Part shown: positions 42,298-50,545 of the stretch, piece after piece
How positions within the stretch are numbered: position 1 is the stretch's first letter
Layout: the number at the start of each line of letters is the position of its first letter
Assembly (NCBI GenBank): GCA_002381565.1
Contig: DFWZ01000003.1
Coordinates: forward strand, 26,969 to 82,979
Origin: Gallionella sp. UBA4121
GTDB lineage: Bacteria; Pseudomonadota; Gammaproteobacteria; Burkholderiales; Gallionellaceae
DNA: 56,011 nt
Direction: 5' to 3'
Position numbers and translations under genes: made by a program
Notes under the pieces: generated by a model
What the model was told of the DNA's origin: nothing
Seen by the model: the letters and a program-made list of their open reading frames with translations, nothing else
Database searches by the model: none

Positions 42298-43167
42298 ATG
42301 ATGGAATCCGACCATGCCCGTCCCCTCTTTCCTGGCTCTCCCCCGCTTGCGGGGGAGAGGGACGTGGTCTCGCGATGCGAGTCTGGTATTAAGCTGCCGC
42401 TTGCCGGATTGAAGATCCTGGTCACGCGTCCGCGCGGCCAGGCGGTGCAGTTGGCGCGGGATATCGAGCAGGCAGGCGGCATCCCGTTGCTGTTTCCCCT
42501 GCTGGATATTGCGCCAGTGCAAGATGTCCAGGCACTTCAAGAGCAAGTCTCGCGCCTTGTGGATTTCAATCTCGCCATTTTCATCAGTCCGAATGCGGTG
42601 CAATATGGCATGGTGGCGATTCGAGAAGTGCTGGGTTCGATTCCTGAAAATATGAAAATCGCCACAATAGGCATGGGCAGCGCAAAAGCCTTGCGAGAAC
42701 TGGGTATTATGGATGTGCTGGTGCCCGACGAGCGATATGACAGCGAAGGTTTGCTGGATCAGTTGCAGCACGTTGCCGGGTGGCGTGTGATGATCTTTCG
42801 CGGTGATGGCGGACGCGAGTTGCTGGGCGACACGCTAAAGCAGCGCGGGGCTTCGGTTGAATATGTGGCCTGTTACCGACGCAGCAAGCCCGGGCAGGAC
42901 CTCGTGTTAGACGTTCATCCCGACGCGATGACCGTGACCAGCAGCGAGGCGTTAGGTTATTTGTGGCAGATGCTGGATGTAAAATCACAACCGGTATTGC
43001 GCGATACGCCATTATTTGTGCCGCATCCGCGTATTGCCGAATTGGCGCGCCGGCAGGGTTGGGTGCATGTACATCTGACGGGTGCGGGTGATGAGGGTTT
43101 GTTGTCTGCGCTGCAAGACTGGGCGGGGAAATCAGGATTCAGGATTCAAGAACGAGGATCGACATGA
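42298..43167 (+). CDS. hemD: Uroporphyrinogen-III synthase with repeat-derived ends
   Basis: This 289-residue protein has the two-domain HemD fold. It begins properly at LPLAGLKILVTRPRGQAVQL (residue 33 onward), then FISPNAVQYGM and GDGGRELLGDTLKQRGASVEYVACYRR, TVTSSEALGYL and PHPRIAEL. It cyclises hydroxymethylbilane. The first 32 residues (MMESDHARPLFPGSPPLAGE and on) are encoded largely by a palindromic repeat, and the last residues KSGFRIQERG by a heptamer array. A GTG at 42364, just after the palindrome with GGAGAGG close by, is an alternative start. The stop overlaps the hemX start by four bases. Confidence 0.9.
   Translation: MMESDHARPLFPGSPPLAGERDVVSRCESGIKLPLAGLKILVTRPRGQAVQLARDIEQAGGIPLLFPLLDIAPVQDVQALQEQVSRLVDFNLAIFISPNAVQYGMVAIREVLGSIPENMKIATIGMGSAKALRELGIMDVLVPDERYDSEGLLDQLQHVAGWRVMIFRGDGGRELLGDTLKQRGASVEYVACYRRSKPGQDLVLDVHPDAMTVTSSEALGYLWQMLDVKSQPVLRDTPLFVPHPRIAELARRQGWVHVHLTGAGDEGLLSALQDWAGKSGFRIQERGST
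42313..42360. repeat. GC-rich palindromic element at the hemD 5' end (copy 3)
   Basis: This contains a perfect palindrome: CTCTCCCCCGC (42336-42346), TT, GCGGGGGAGAG (42349-42359). Its left end CATGCCCGTCCCCTC (42313-42327) is the reverse complement of the end at 55085-55100 in tsaD with one base indel. It lies inside the annotated hemD frame. Confidence 0.88.
43133..43160 (+). repeat. Heptamer array at the hemD 3' end
   Basis: Units: CAGGATT, CAGGATT, CAAGAAC, GAGGATC. It encodes the last residues of HemD and ends three bases before the hemX ATG, so it also provides the upstream ribosome-site region (GAGGA) for hemX. Confidence 0.75.
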
Positions 43168-44270
43168 GCGATAAAATTCCGCACGGTTCGGACAGCCTTG
43201 AGGCTGCAACACGCCTCGCGACTAAAACCTCGATGGCCGACATATTCGCAAGGCTGAGCATTACCCAGCTGACATTGATCGTGCTGGTAGCCATTTTTTT
43301 GTGGCAATGGCTCGATGGTCACAGGGCGATTGCCGACATGAGGGAGGAATTGGCGAAGAAAATCGCCGAGATGGATGGCGCAGCCCGTGCGAATGCGATA
43401 CTGATCGCGCAAAATCAGGATGAGGTGCGCGCGATGTCGGTCAGGGTGGCAACCCTTGAGGCGTACTATGACCAGGCGCAGAATCAGCGCGCCGCGCTGG
43501 AAGCGTTGTACAACAACCTGTCCATCAGCCGCGATGAAACCGCGCTGGCTGATGTCGAGCAACTGCTGCTGATCGCCGGGCAGCAATTGCAATTGTCCGG
43601 AAATGTGAAAGCGGCGCTGATTGCCATGGAGAGCGCGGATGCCAGATTGCAGCGCATGGACAGGCCCGCCTTCAATGGCTTGCGCAAGTCCATTGGTCTG
43701 GATATAGACAAGCTGCGCGCGGTGCCCAGGGTGGATGTGCCTGGAATCAATCTGAAAATCAACAGGCTGTTGTCGGCGGTGGACGGACTGCCGCTGGTTG
43801 ACCGGCACAGGCCAACTGAAAACGTGACAGAGCTGGCAAAGCGCCCGATTGCGAATGAGTCCGCCTGGCAAAAATGGTTGGGCGCCATCTGGCTGGAGGT
43901 CAAGCAGCTGGTGCGGATAGAGAACACCAGCCTAAAACAAATTGCGCTGTTGCCGCCCAGGCAGGAGTTTTTTCTGCGCGAAAATTTGAAGATGCATCTG
44001 GTATCGGCGCGCCTGGCACTTTTGTCGCGTGATGAAGATAGCTTCAGGCAGGAATTGAAAACCGCGCAGCTTTGGACCGCGCGCTATTTTGATGTCAAAT
44101 CACCGGAAGGATCGCGCCTGCTGGATGAGCTGAACAAGCTGGCGGTGGCCAGTATCAACATTGACTTGCCTGACGTCAGTGGCAGCCTGCAAGCCGTGCG
44201 CAGCTACCGTCTGAGCCATGAGAGTGCAGTTGATGGCGGGCGCAGCTTGCCGAAAAAGGCGGCGCGATGA
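43164..44270 (+). CDS. hemX: HemX-family membrane-anchored protein
   Basis: This 368-residue protein has a cytoplasmic N-terminus, one membrane helix (about residues 30-52, LTLIVLVAIFLWQWL), a coiled-coil stretch (MREELAKKIAEMDGAARANA and on) and an alpha-helical domain matching HemX (LSISRDETALADVEQLLLIAGQQLQLSGN, IWLEVKQLVRIE). It is annotated in many genomes as uroporphyrin-III C-methyltransferase, but the methyltransferase motifs are absent. A scaffold role for haem enzymes is the common guess. It overlaps hemD and hemY by four bases each. Confidence 0.9.
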   Translation: MSDKIPHGSDSLEAATRLATKTSMADIFARLSITQLTLIVLVAIFLWQWLDGHRAIADMREELAKKIAEMDGAARANAILIAQNQDEVRAMSVRVATLEAYYDQAQNQRAALEALYNNLSISRDETALADVEQLLLIAGQQLQLSGNVKAALIAMESADARLQRMDRPAFNGLRKSIGLDIDKLRAVPRVDVPGINLKINRLLSAVDGLPLVDRHRPTENVTELAKRPIANESAWQKWLGAIWLEVKQLVRIENTSLKQIALLPPRQEFFLRENLKMHLVSARLALLSRDEDSFRQELKTAQLWTARYFDVKSPEGSRLLDELNKLAVASINIDLPDVSGSLQAVRSYRLSHESAVDGGRSLPKKAAR

Positions 44271-44779
44271 AATACCTTATCTCCATTCTGGTGCTCTTTG
44301 CGGCAGCGGCAGCGCTGGGCACGATATTGCAAAACACCGCCTACGTGCTGCTGGTGTATCCGCCGTATCGCATCGAGTTGTCGCTGAAGCTGTTTGTTGT
44401 GCTGCTTTTATTGGTTTTAATGCTCGGGCACTGGCTGATGCAACTGTTGTCCGATACCACTAAATTGCCCGCTGTGGTGCAGAAAATGCGGCTTGATCGC
44501 GCCCAGAACAATTCCCGCAAGCTGTTGGATGTGACGTTGAGAGCCTTTTTTGAAGGCCGTTACGCGGATGCAGAAAAAGCTGCCGCCCGTGCAATCAAGC
44601 ACGGGGAGCGTTCCGTCATTTATCCGATCATCGCGGCTCGAGCGGCACATGAACTGGGCGCGTCCGAACGGCGCGATGATTATCTGTCCAGGGCCGGAGG
44701 ACAGTTTCAGGGAGACTCCACGATGCGTTTACTGTCGGATACCAAATCCAGGTTTAGCCAGAATGACCAACAGCCATAA
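44267..44779 (+). CDS. hemY: Short HemY-like protein, lacking most of the TPR region
   Basis: This 170-residue protein starts MKYLISILVLFAAAAALGTI and has the HemY-N pattern: two membrane helices with LVYPPYRIELSLKLFVVLLLLVLML between. A TPR-like helix pair follows (LRAFFEGRYADAEKAAARAIKHGE, YPIIAARAAHELGA). Typical proteobacterial HemY is about 390-420 residues with several more TPR units. Here the frame stops cleanly after one TPR and a short tail. No continuation is seen in other frames of the 54-bp spacer, so it is a true short form or an old truncation. It overlaps hemX by four bases. Confidence 0.82.
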   Translation: MKYLISILVLFAAAAALGTILQNTAYVLLVYPPYRIELSLKLFVVLLLLVLMLGHWLMQLLSDTTKLPAVVQKMRLDRAQNNSRKLLDVTLRAFFEGRYADAEKAAARAIKHGERSVIYPIIAARAAHELGASERRDDYLSRAGGQFQGDSTMRLLSDTKSRFSQNDQQP

Positions 44780-44833
44780 GAATTGCTGTCCACGAGCTTC
44801 GTAACAGCCTGATATTGTCAATGGCACGCGGCC

Positions 44834-45109
44834 TTACATCGAATTCCACTTCGTGCAATAGCCGTTGGGCGATATTTCATCATCTCCTGCAATGACCTTG
44901 CATCTGCCTGAATCCTTGTCAGATTTCCCGGGAATAAATTCAAGGCAAGTGCTGCAGTTCATGTTGCCCATCGGCGTGTTTTGATATTTCAATTCGGCAC
45001 GCACAATGGAATTGCTGTTCGCACTTGCCTGTCGGGTGACAGCAACAAGTGGTATCAGAACTAAAGCTGCAGTCTTCAAAAATTTGCGGCGTGTCAGGTG
45101 TGTACTCAT
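44834..45109 (-). CDS. High-potential iron-sulfur protein with Tat signal
   Basis: Start set at ATG 45109 with GGAAA upstream, giving 91 residues; a longer frame to 45172 is rejected. The N-terminus MSTHLTRRKFLKTAALVLIP is a twin-arginine signal with cleavage likely after ASA. The mature part (about 60 residues) has the HiPIP cysteine layout NCSTCLEFIPG, GRCKVIAG and NGYCTKW, binding one [4Fe-4S] cluster. HiPIPs carry electrons in the periplasm, from the bc1 complex to oxidases or reaction centres, and in some iron oxidisers from Fe(II). It is a lone gene, convergent with hemY. Confidence 0.93.
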   Translation of the reverse strand: MSTHLTRRKFLKTAALVLIPLVAVTRQASANSNSIVRAELKYQNTPMGNMNCSTCLEFIPGKSDKDSGRCKVIAGDDEISPNGYCTKWNSM

Positions 45110-45242
45110 GACGTTTCCAGTTATTCCGTTAATTAATTCGATGCCCCAAGGCATCATCCCTGCCAGAATCAATTTACCTATTGGGAAATATCTCTGCGCG
45201 AATTACTTCGCGGACTATGCGTTCTGCCGTTGTGGCGCAACA

Positions 45243-46895
45243 TCAGGTGATGACCGTCGGCTGTGCACGTCCGGTTCTCGCTGTTAGCTCAGACAATTGT
45301 CCCGCGATGCCGATGAGTTCAGCCAGCGCGATCTGTGCGTCAAGGTGGTGGTTCTTGATGTCGGGATCGTAGGCTTCCAGGTAAACGCGCAAGGTCGCAC
45401 CTTCGGTTCCTGTGCCGGACAGGCGGAACACGATTCGTGAACCATCCGTAAAAATAATACGTATGCCCTGTCCTGTGCTTAAGCTGCCATCTACCGGATC
45501 GGTGTAGCTGAAATCGTCGCAGCAATCTACGGTGTAGCTGCCGAGTTTTTGACCGGGTAACTGACGGAATGATTCTTTCAGGTGATTCATTACGCCGTTG
45601 GCGGCCTCTGTGGGGATGCCTTCATAGTCGTGGCGTGAGTAGACATTGCGGCCAAAATGCGCCCAGTGTTCGCGTGTGATAGTCTCCACGGACTGTTTAC
45701 GGCTGGCTACGATGTTGAGCCAGAACAGCACCGCCCACAGGCCGTCTTTTTCGCGGATGTGCGAGGAACCGGTGCCGAAACTCTCCTCTCCGCACAGCGT
45801 GACACGGCCCGCATCCATCAGGTTGCCGAAAAATTTCCACCCCGTGGGCGTCTCGAAACAGGGGATGCAGAGTTCTTTTGCTACGCGATCCGCAGCCGCA
45901 CTGGTCGGCATCGAGCGCGCCACACCCGAAAGGCCGGCGCTGTAGCCGGGAACGAGACGGGCATTGGCGGTCAGGATGGCCAGGCTGTCGGAGGGCGTGA
46001 CGAAAAAGTGACGGCCCAGTATCATGTTGCGGTCGCCATCGCCGTCCGAGGCGGCGCCGAAATCCGGTGCGTTTTCGCCATAGAGAATTTCGACCAGTTC
46101 GTGCGCGTAAGTCAGGTTCGGATCGGGGTGGCCGTTGCCGAAATCGGGCAGCGGTACGCAATTCATGATGCTTTCAGCAGGTGCGCCCAGCCGGTTTAAA
46201 AAGATTTCGCGTGCATAGGGGCCGTTGACGGCGTGCATCGCATCGAATTTGATGCGGAAACCGCCTGCCAGCAGTTTTCTGATCGCGGAAAAATCAAACA
46301 GCGTTTCCAGCAGATCGGCGTAGTCACGCACCGGATCGATCACCGATACGGTCATGTCGCCGATTGTGTAATCGCCTAATGAATCCAGCGCCACATCCGG
46401 CGCGTCGATGATGCGGTATTGCGCGATCTGACGGCTGGCCGCGAAAATGGCTTCGGTGATTTTTTCCGGTGCGGGGCCGCCGTTGGCGGTGTTGTACTTG
46501 ATGCCGAAATCGCCACCCGGGCCTCCGGGATTATGGCTGGCGGACAGGATGATGCCGCCAAAGGTGGCATATTTGCGTATCACGCAGGAGGCGGCGGGAG
46601 TGGAAAGTATGCCGTTTTGACCCACCAGCACGCGCCCGAAGCCATTGGCTGCCGCCATCTTGAGGATGATCTGGATCGCCTCAAGGTTGAAATAACGGCC
46701 GTCGCCGCCTAATACCAGCGTAGCGCCTGATGGGGGGGAGATGCTGTCGAAAATGGCTTGCACAAAATTTTCCAGATAATGCGGCTGCTGGAAAACAGAC
46801 ACGCGCTTCCTCAGTCCTGATGTTCCAGGTTTCTGGTCGTCGAAGGGGGTGGTGGCAATGGTTAAAGTGACTTTTTCTGACAGGTTCTCTGGCAT
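45243..46895 (-). CDS. pgm: Alpha-D-glucose phosphate-specific phosphoglucomutase
   Basis: Start taken at ATG 46895 (MPENLSEKVTL), seven bases after GAGG, giving 550 residues; an ATG two codons upstream is the alternative. It matches the long, eukaryote-like phosphoglucomutase type. It has TTPFDDQKPGTSGLRKRV, LGGDGRYFN, the phosphoserine loop SASHNPGGPGGDFGIKYN, the metal loop DGDGDRN and the sugar-binding GEESFGTGSSHIREKDG. It interconverts glucose-1- and glucose-6-phosphate for glycogen or surface sugars. It is divergent from rpiA. Confidence 0.95.
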   Translation of the reverse strand: MPENLSEKVTLTIATTPFDDQKPGTSGLRKRVSVFQQPHYLENFVQAIFDSISPPSGATLVLGGDGRYFNLEAIQIILKMAAANGFGRVLVGQNGILSTPAASCVIRKYATFGGIILSASHNPGGPGGDFGIKYNTANGGPAPEKITEAIFAASRQIAQYRIIDAPDVALDSLGDYTIGDMTVSVIDPVRDYADLLETLFDFSAIRKLLAGGFRIKFDAMHAVNGPYAREIFLNRLGAPAESIMNCVPLPDFGNGHPDPNLTYAHELVEILYGENAPDFGAASDGDGDRNMILGRHFFVTPSDSLAILTANARLVPGYSAGLSGVARSMPTSAAADRVAKELCIPCFETPTGWKFFGNLMDAGRVTLCGEESFGTGSSHIREKDGLWAVLFWLNIVASRKQSVETITREHWAHFGRNVYSRHDYEGIPTEAANGVMNHLKESFRQLPGQKLGSYTVDCCDDFSYTDPVDGSLSTGQGIRIIFTDGSRIVFRLSGTGTEGATLRVYLEAYDPDIKNHHLDAQIALAELIGIAGQLSELTARTGRAQPTVIT

Positions 46896-47054
46896 TTTCA
46901 TTCCTCACTATTCGATTGTAATTTGTTTGTTATCTTACCATCAGCCCAGTTGAAAAGGCGTGTCGCCACGGTTGTCACGACAGATCGACAGATGACTTTC
47001 CCCAAAGTCATCATTTCCTGCAATAATTACGCAAACTAAAAATGAGGGTGAGGA

Positions 47055-47717
47055 ATGATGAATCAGGACGATTTGAAGCGTGCGGTGGCAGTGGCTGCGA
47101 TTGAATATGTACCGTTTGATTGTATTGTGGGTGTGGGAACGGGTTCGACCGCCAATTTTTTTATCGATGAACTGGCCAAAATCAAGCACAAAATACGCGG
47201 TGCGGTGGCGAGTTCTGAAGCGTCTGCAAAACGCCTGAAGGGGCACGGTATCGAAGTGCTGTCGCTGAACGACGCGGGTGATTTACAGGTGTATGTGGAT
47301 GGCGCGGATGAAATTACCCGTCACATGCACATGATTAAGGGCGGTGGCGGCGCGCTGACGCGCGAAAAGATCGTGGCTGGTGCGAGCCGCAAGTTCATAT
47401 GCCTGTGCGATGCCAGCAAACTGGTGGATGTGCTGGGCAGGTTTCCATTGCCGATCGAGGTGATTCCGATGGCGCGCAGTTCCGTGGCGCGGCAGCTGGT
47501 GGCGCTGGGCGGTCAGCCCGCATTGCGCGAAGGATTTACCACAGACAACGGCAACCTGATTCTCGATGTGCATGGTTTGCAAATCATGAATCCTGTCGAG
47601 CTGGAATCAACTCTGGATCATATTGCAGGTGTCGTAACCAACGGACTGTTTGCGCGGCGTCCGGCAGATGTGCTGCTGCTGGGTACCCCAGAAGGCGTGA
47701 AGACGATGACGGCGTAA
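47055..47717 (+). CDS. rpiA: Ribose-5-phosphate isomerase A
   Basis: This 220-residue protein is full length for RpiA. It has VGVGTGSTANFFIDEL, the catalytic-region DGADEITRHMHMIKGGGGALTREKI, ASSEASAKRLKGHGIEV and LPIEVIPMA. It interconverts ribose-5- and ribulose-5-phosphate in the pentose phosphate and Calvin cycles. GAGGG lies six bases before ATG 47055; the ATG at 47058 is equally possible. The 153-bp divergent spacer to pgm probably holds both promoters. Confidence 0.97.
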   Translation: MMNQDDLKRAVAVAAIEYVPFDCIVGVGTGSTANFFIDELAKIKHKIRGAVASSEASAKRLKGHGIEVLSLNDAGDLQVYVDGADEITRHMHMIKGGGGALTREKIVAGASRKFICLCDASKLVDVLGRFPLPIEVIPMARSSVARQLVALGGQPALREGFTTDNGNLILDVHGLQIMNPVELESTLDHIAGVVTNGLFARRPADVLLLGTPEGVKTMTA

Positions 47718-47849
47718 ATAGCAAAGAGGACCGGCGCCTTACCTGTGGTTTCATCAGGGCGAAGTTCCGGGGTGCTGAGGCCGCTGTCATCTGTCGTTCA
47801 CATTCAGCTATTAGACTATACCGTTTACCATTAAAAAATGAGGGATTCC

Positions 47850-48557
47850 ATGATCAGTAGCGAACACACCTCCAAGCAATTCGATGTCGAGCTTGAGGCT
47901 ATACGTGCCTACGTGTTGCAAATGGGGGGGCTGGTAGAAAGCCAGATCAAGAGTGCCGTCATATCCCTGGTGGAGGGTGATGTTGCGCTGATGAACCGGG
48001 TGATTGAGGATGATCATCGCGTCAATGCAATGGAAGTCAAGATCGACGAAGCATGCAGTCAGGTGATCGCGCGTCGCCAGCCGACTGCCAGCGATTTGCG
48101 CCTCGTGATGATGGTCGTCAAGACGATTACCGATCTTGAGCGCATCGGCGATGAGGCTGAGAAAATTGCCCGTATGGCCAAGATGCTGTCTGAAAAACAC
48201 GGGCTGGCCATTCCCCGCTATCACGAAGTCAAGCATGCCTCTGAACTCGCCGTTGATATGCTGCGCAAATCCCTGGATGCGTTTGCGCGCCTGGATGTTG
48301 CGATGGCTGCTGAAGTTGTGCGTCAGGATGATCAGGTGGACATCGAATTTCGCGCCATCATGCGTTATCTCATCACCTTCATGATGGAAGACCCCCGCAC
48401 GATTTCCACTTCGCTGGAAATCCTGTTCGTGGCGAAGGCGATTGAACGCATCGGCGACCATGCCAAAAATATTTCCGAATATGTCATTTATATGGTCAAG
48501 GGGCGCGATGTCCGCCATGTTTCCGTGGATGAAATTGAACGGGAAATCCAGCAGTAA
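47850..48557 (+). CDS. phoU: Phosphate signalling protein PhoU
   Basis: Start taken at ATG 47850, five bases after TGAGGG, giving 235 residues; the in-frame ATG at 47838 lies on that ribosome site. The protein is all helical, with two PhoU repeats. Each carries the metal-contact motif ExxxD (KTITDLERIGDEAEKIA and FVAKAIERIGDHAKNISEYVIYM). PhoU links the Pst transporter to the PhoR kinase and restrains phosphate uptake. Here it is not next to pst genes but is joined to ppx, with stop and start overlapping by one base. Confidence 0.96.
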   Translation: MISSEHTSKQFDVELEAIRAYVLQMGGLVESQIKSAVISLVEGDVALMNRVIEDDHRVNAMEVKIDEACSQVIARRQPTASDLRLVMMVVKTITDLERIGDEAEKIARMAKMLSEKHGLAIPRYHEVKHASELAVDMLRKSLDAFARLDVAMAAEVVRQDDQVDIEFRAIMRYLITFMMEDPRTISTSLEILFVAKAIERIGDHAKNISEYVIYMVKGRDVRHVSVDEIEREIQQ

Positions 48558-50032
48558 TGGAGCAACAGCCAGTCCTGGCCGCCGTTGATCTGGGGTCGAA
48601 CAGTTTCAGACTTCAGATAGCCAGGGTAGAAGGCGAGCAGCTTTACATGCTGGACGGGCTGCGTGAGCCGGTGCGCTTAGCCGCTGGTCTCACGGCGGAT
48701 AATTATCTGGATGAGGCCGCTCAGCAACGTGCACTTGCCGCGCTTGCCCGGTTTGCCGAACGTCTGCGTGACTTGCCGCATGAGGCGGTTCGTGTGGTGG
48801 GCACCAACTCCTTGCGTGTGGCCGAAAATGCCGCCCAATTCATCTCACAGGCTGAACAGGTGCTGGGTTTTCCGATAGATGTGATCGCGGGCCGCGAAGA
48901 GGCGCGCCTGATTTATCTTGGTGTGGCGCACGGTCTGCCGCAGTCGGATGAACAGCTGCTGGTGATGGATATCGGCGGCGGTTCCACCGAATTCATCATC
49001 GGTCACGGACTCAAACCCCTCAAGCTGGAAAGTCTGTACATGGGCTGCGTCAGTTTCAGCAGCCGTTACTTCCCCGATGGGAAAATCACCAAACATAATC
49101 TGGCGCAGGCTGAACTTGCCGCACGCTGTGAATTACAAAATATCGTTGCCGATTATAAAGGGCAGTGGCAGAAGGCCATCGGTTCATCGGGTACAGCCAA
49201 GGCGATCGCCGAAATCCTGGAATTGAACGGTTTCAGCAGCGGCGGCATTACACGTGACGGACTCGATATGCTGCGCGCGCATCTGATCAAGGTGGGGGAT
49301 GTGCAAAAGCTGGGCTTGCTGGGATTGCGGCCGGATCGTCTGCCGGCCCTGGCCGGCGGCTTTGCCATCATGTATGCCGCGTTTGACGAGCTGGGCATCA
49401 CCCGGATGCAGGTGGGCTTGAGTGCGCTGCGCGAAGGCGTGTTGTACGATTTGTGGGGGCGCTTCCACAACAACGACATGCGCGATGTGACGGTGCAGCA
49501 TTTCATGCGCCGCTACCACGTTGATGTCAATCAGGTAACGCGGGTTGCCCGGCTGTCGAACGTTCTGGCGCGGCAGTTTTTTGGCGGTGACGCGAACGAG
49601 TCTGCACTGCAGGTTTTAGGCTGGGTCGCGAGTTTGCATGGTGTCGGCATCCGGGTTGCGCACAACGGCTATCACAAACATACCGCCTACATTCTCGCCA
49701 ATGCCGATATGCCGGGTTTTTCGAAGAAGGAGCAGGCGCGACTGAGTTTGCTGGCGCTGGCGCATCGCGGCAATTTGAAAAAATTGCAGGGTTTGCTGAC
49801 GAACAGTGAGGATTGTCTGCTGGCGATGAGTCTGCGCTTGGCTGCGCTGTTTTATCGCAATCGCAGCGACGTTGTTCTACCGCAGATGACGGCCAGCTTC
49901 ACCGGAACGAAATATTACCTCGCCATGGAATCAGACTGGCTGAACCAGAATCCCCTGACTGAAGCTGCTTTGCAGGAAGAGATGAAGCAGTGGAAGACGC
50001 TCGGGGTCACCATGCAGCTCATCAAAAAATAA
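48557..50032 (+). CDS. ppx: Exopolyphosphatase, Ppx/GppA family
   Basis: This 491-residue protein has an N-terminal actin-like ATPase fold: AAVDLGSNSFRLQIA, NSLRVAENAAQFI, MDIGGGSTEFIIGHG and GSSGTAKAIAEIL. It also has a C-terminal HD-like helical domain (SLHGVGIRVAHNGYHKHTAYILANADMPGFSKKEQ). It removes terminal phosphates from polyphosphate and may also act on pppGpp. The pairing with phoU, overlapping by one base, points to phosphate storage control. It converges with folB. Confidence 0.94.
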   Translation: MEQQPVLAAVDLGSNSFRLQIARVEGEQLYMLDGLREPVRLAAGLTADNYLDEAAQQRALAALARFAERLRDLPHEAVRVVGTNSLRVAENAAQFISQAEQVLGFPIDVIAGREEARLIYLGVAHGLPQSDEQLLVMDIGGGSTEFIIGHGLKPLKLESLYMGCVSFSSRYFPDGKITKHNLAQAELAARCELQNIVADYKGQWQKAIGSSGTAKAIAEILELNGFSSGGITRDGLDMLRAHLIKVGDVQKLGLLGLRPDRLPALAGGFAIMYAAFDELGITRMQVGLSALREGVLYDLWGRFHNNDMRDVTVQHFMRRYHVDVNQVTRVARLSNVLARQFFGGDANESALQVLGWVASLHGVGIRVAHNGYHKHTAYILANADMPGFSKKEQARLSLLALAHRGNLKKLQGLLTNSEDCLLAMSLRLAALFYRNRSDVVLPQMTASFTGTKYYLAMESDWLNQNPLTEAALQEEMKQWKTLGVTMQLIKK

Positions 50033-50059
50033 CCAAAAATCCATGAGCGCAGGCGGGAG

Positions 50060-50422
50060 TTACGAGTGGGGGCGGTTGCCTCGTTCGATGCTGATGCCCA
50101 CCATCTTGCAGTTGCGTATCGCCTGCAGTTTGGCGACGCTCACCTTGACCCAGGGTGCGTCGAAGTCTTTCAGGATGATTTGCGCGATGTGCTCGGCCAG
50201 GGTTTCCACCAGGGAAAAATGTCCTTCGCTCAATACCGTCTGGATGTGTTGCGCAACTTTTGCGTAATCCAGCGCATCGTTGATGTCGTCGCTGAAACAG
50301 GCGCGGCTGTTGGGCAGCGCGATATCGAGGTCGAGTTGCAGTGTTTGCGGCACGTACTTTTCACGCTCATAGATGCCGATCAGTGTGGTGACTTTGAGTT
50401 CGCGTATAAAGATGATATCCAT
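50060..50422 (-). CDS. folB: Dihydroneopterin aldolase
   Basis: This 120-residue protein has the FolB pattern: MDIIFIRELKVTTLIGIYERE, QTLQLDLDIALP, the DALDYAKVAQHIQ segment, HFSLVETLAEHIAQIIL with the conserved catalytic-site glutamate, and a tail with KLQAIRNCKMVGISIERG. It cleaves dihydroneopterin to hydroxymethyldihydropterin in folate synthesis. It is divergent from plsY, an arrangement often seen in betaproteobacteria. Confidence 0.95.
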   Translation of the reverse strand: MDIIFIRELKVTTLIGIYEREKYVPQTLQLDLDIALPNSRACFSDDINDALDYAKVAQHIQTVLSEGHFSLVETLAEHIAQIILKDFDAPWVKVSVAKLQAIRNCKMVGISIERGNRPHS

Positions 50423-50545
50423 GCTGATGGCCTTTGTGCTGCTCCTGTTTGTTGCAGAAGCAGACAGATGAAATAAACGGTTTGTTTTGGCGGATCTTTC
50501 TCATTCAAGTAAAATCCGGCATTCGCGCATTTTAAGGTATTCCCG

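Noticed and set aside
45110..45172. A 21-residue extension of the HiPIP gene
   Set aside because: It would place the twin-arginine motif too deep for a Tat signal. The ATG at 45109 has a ribosome site and gives a normal signal.
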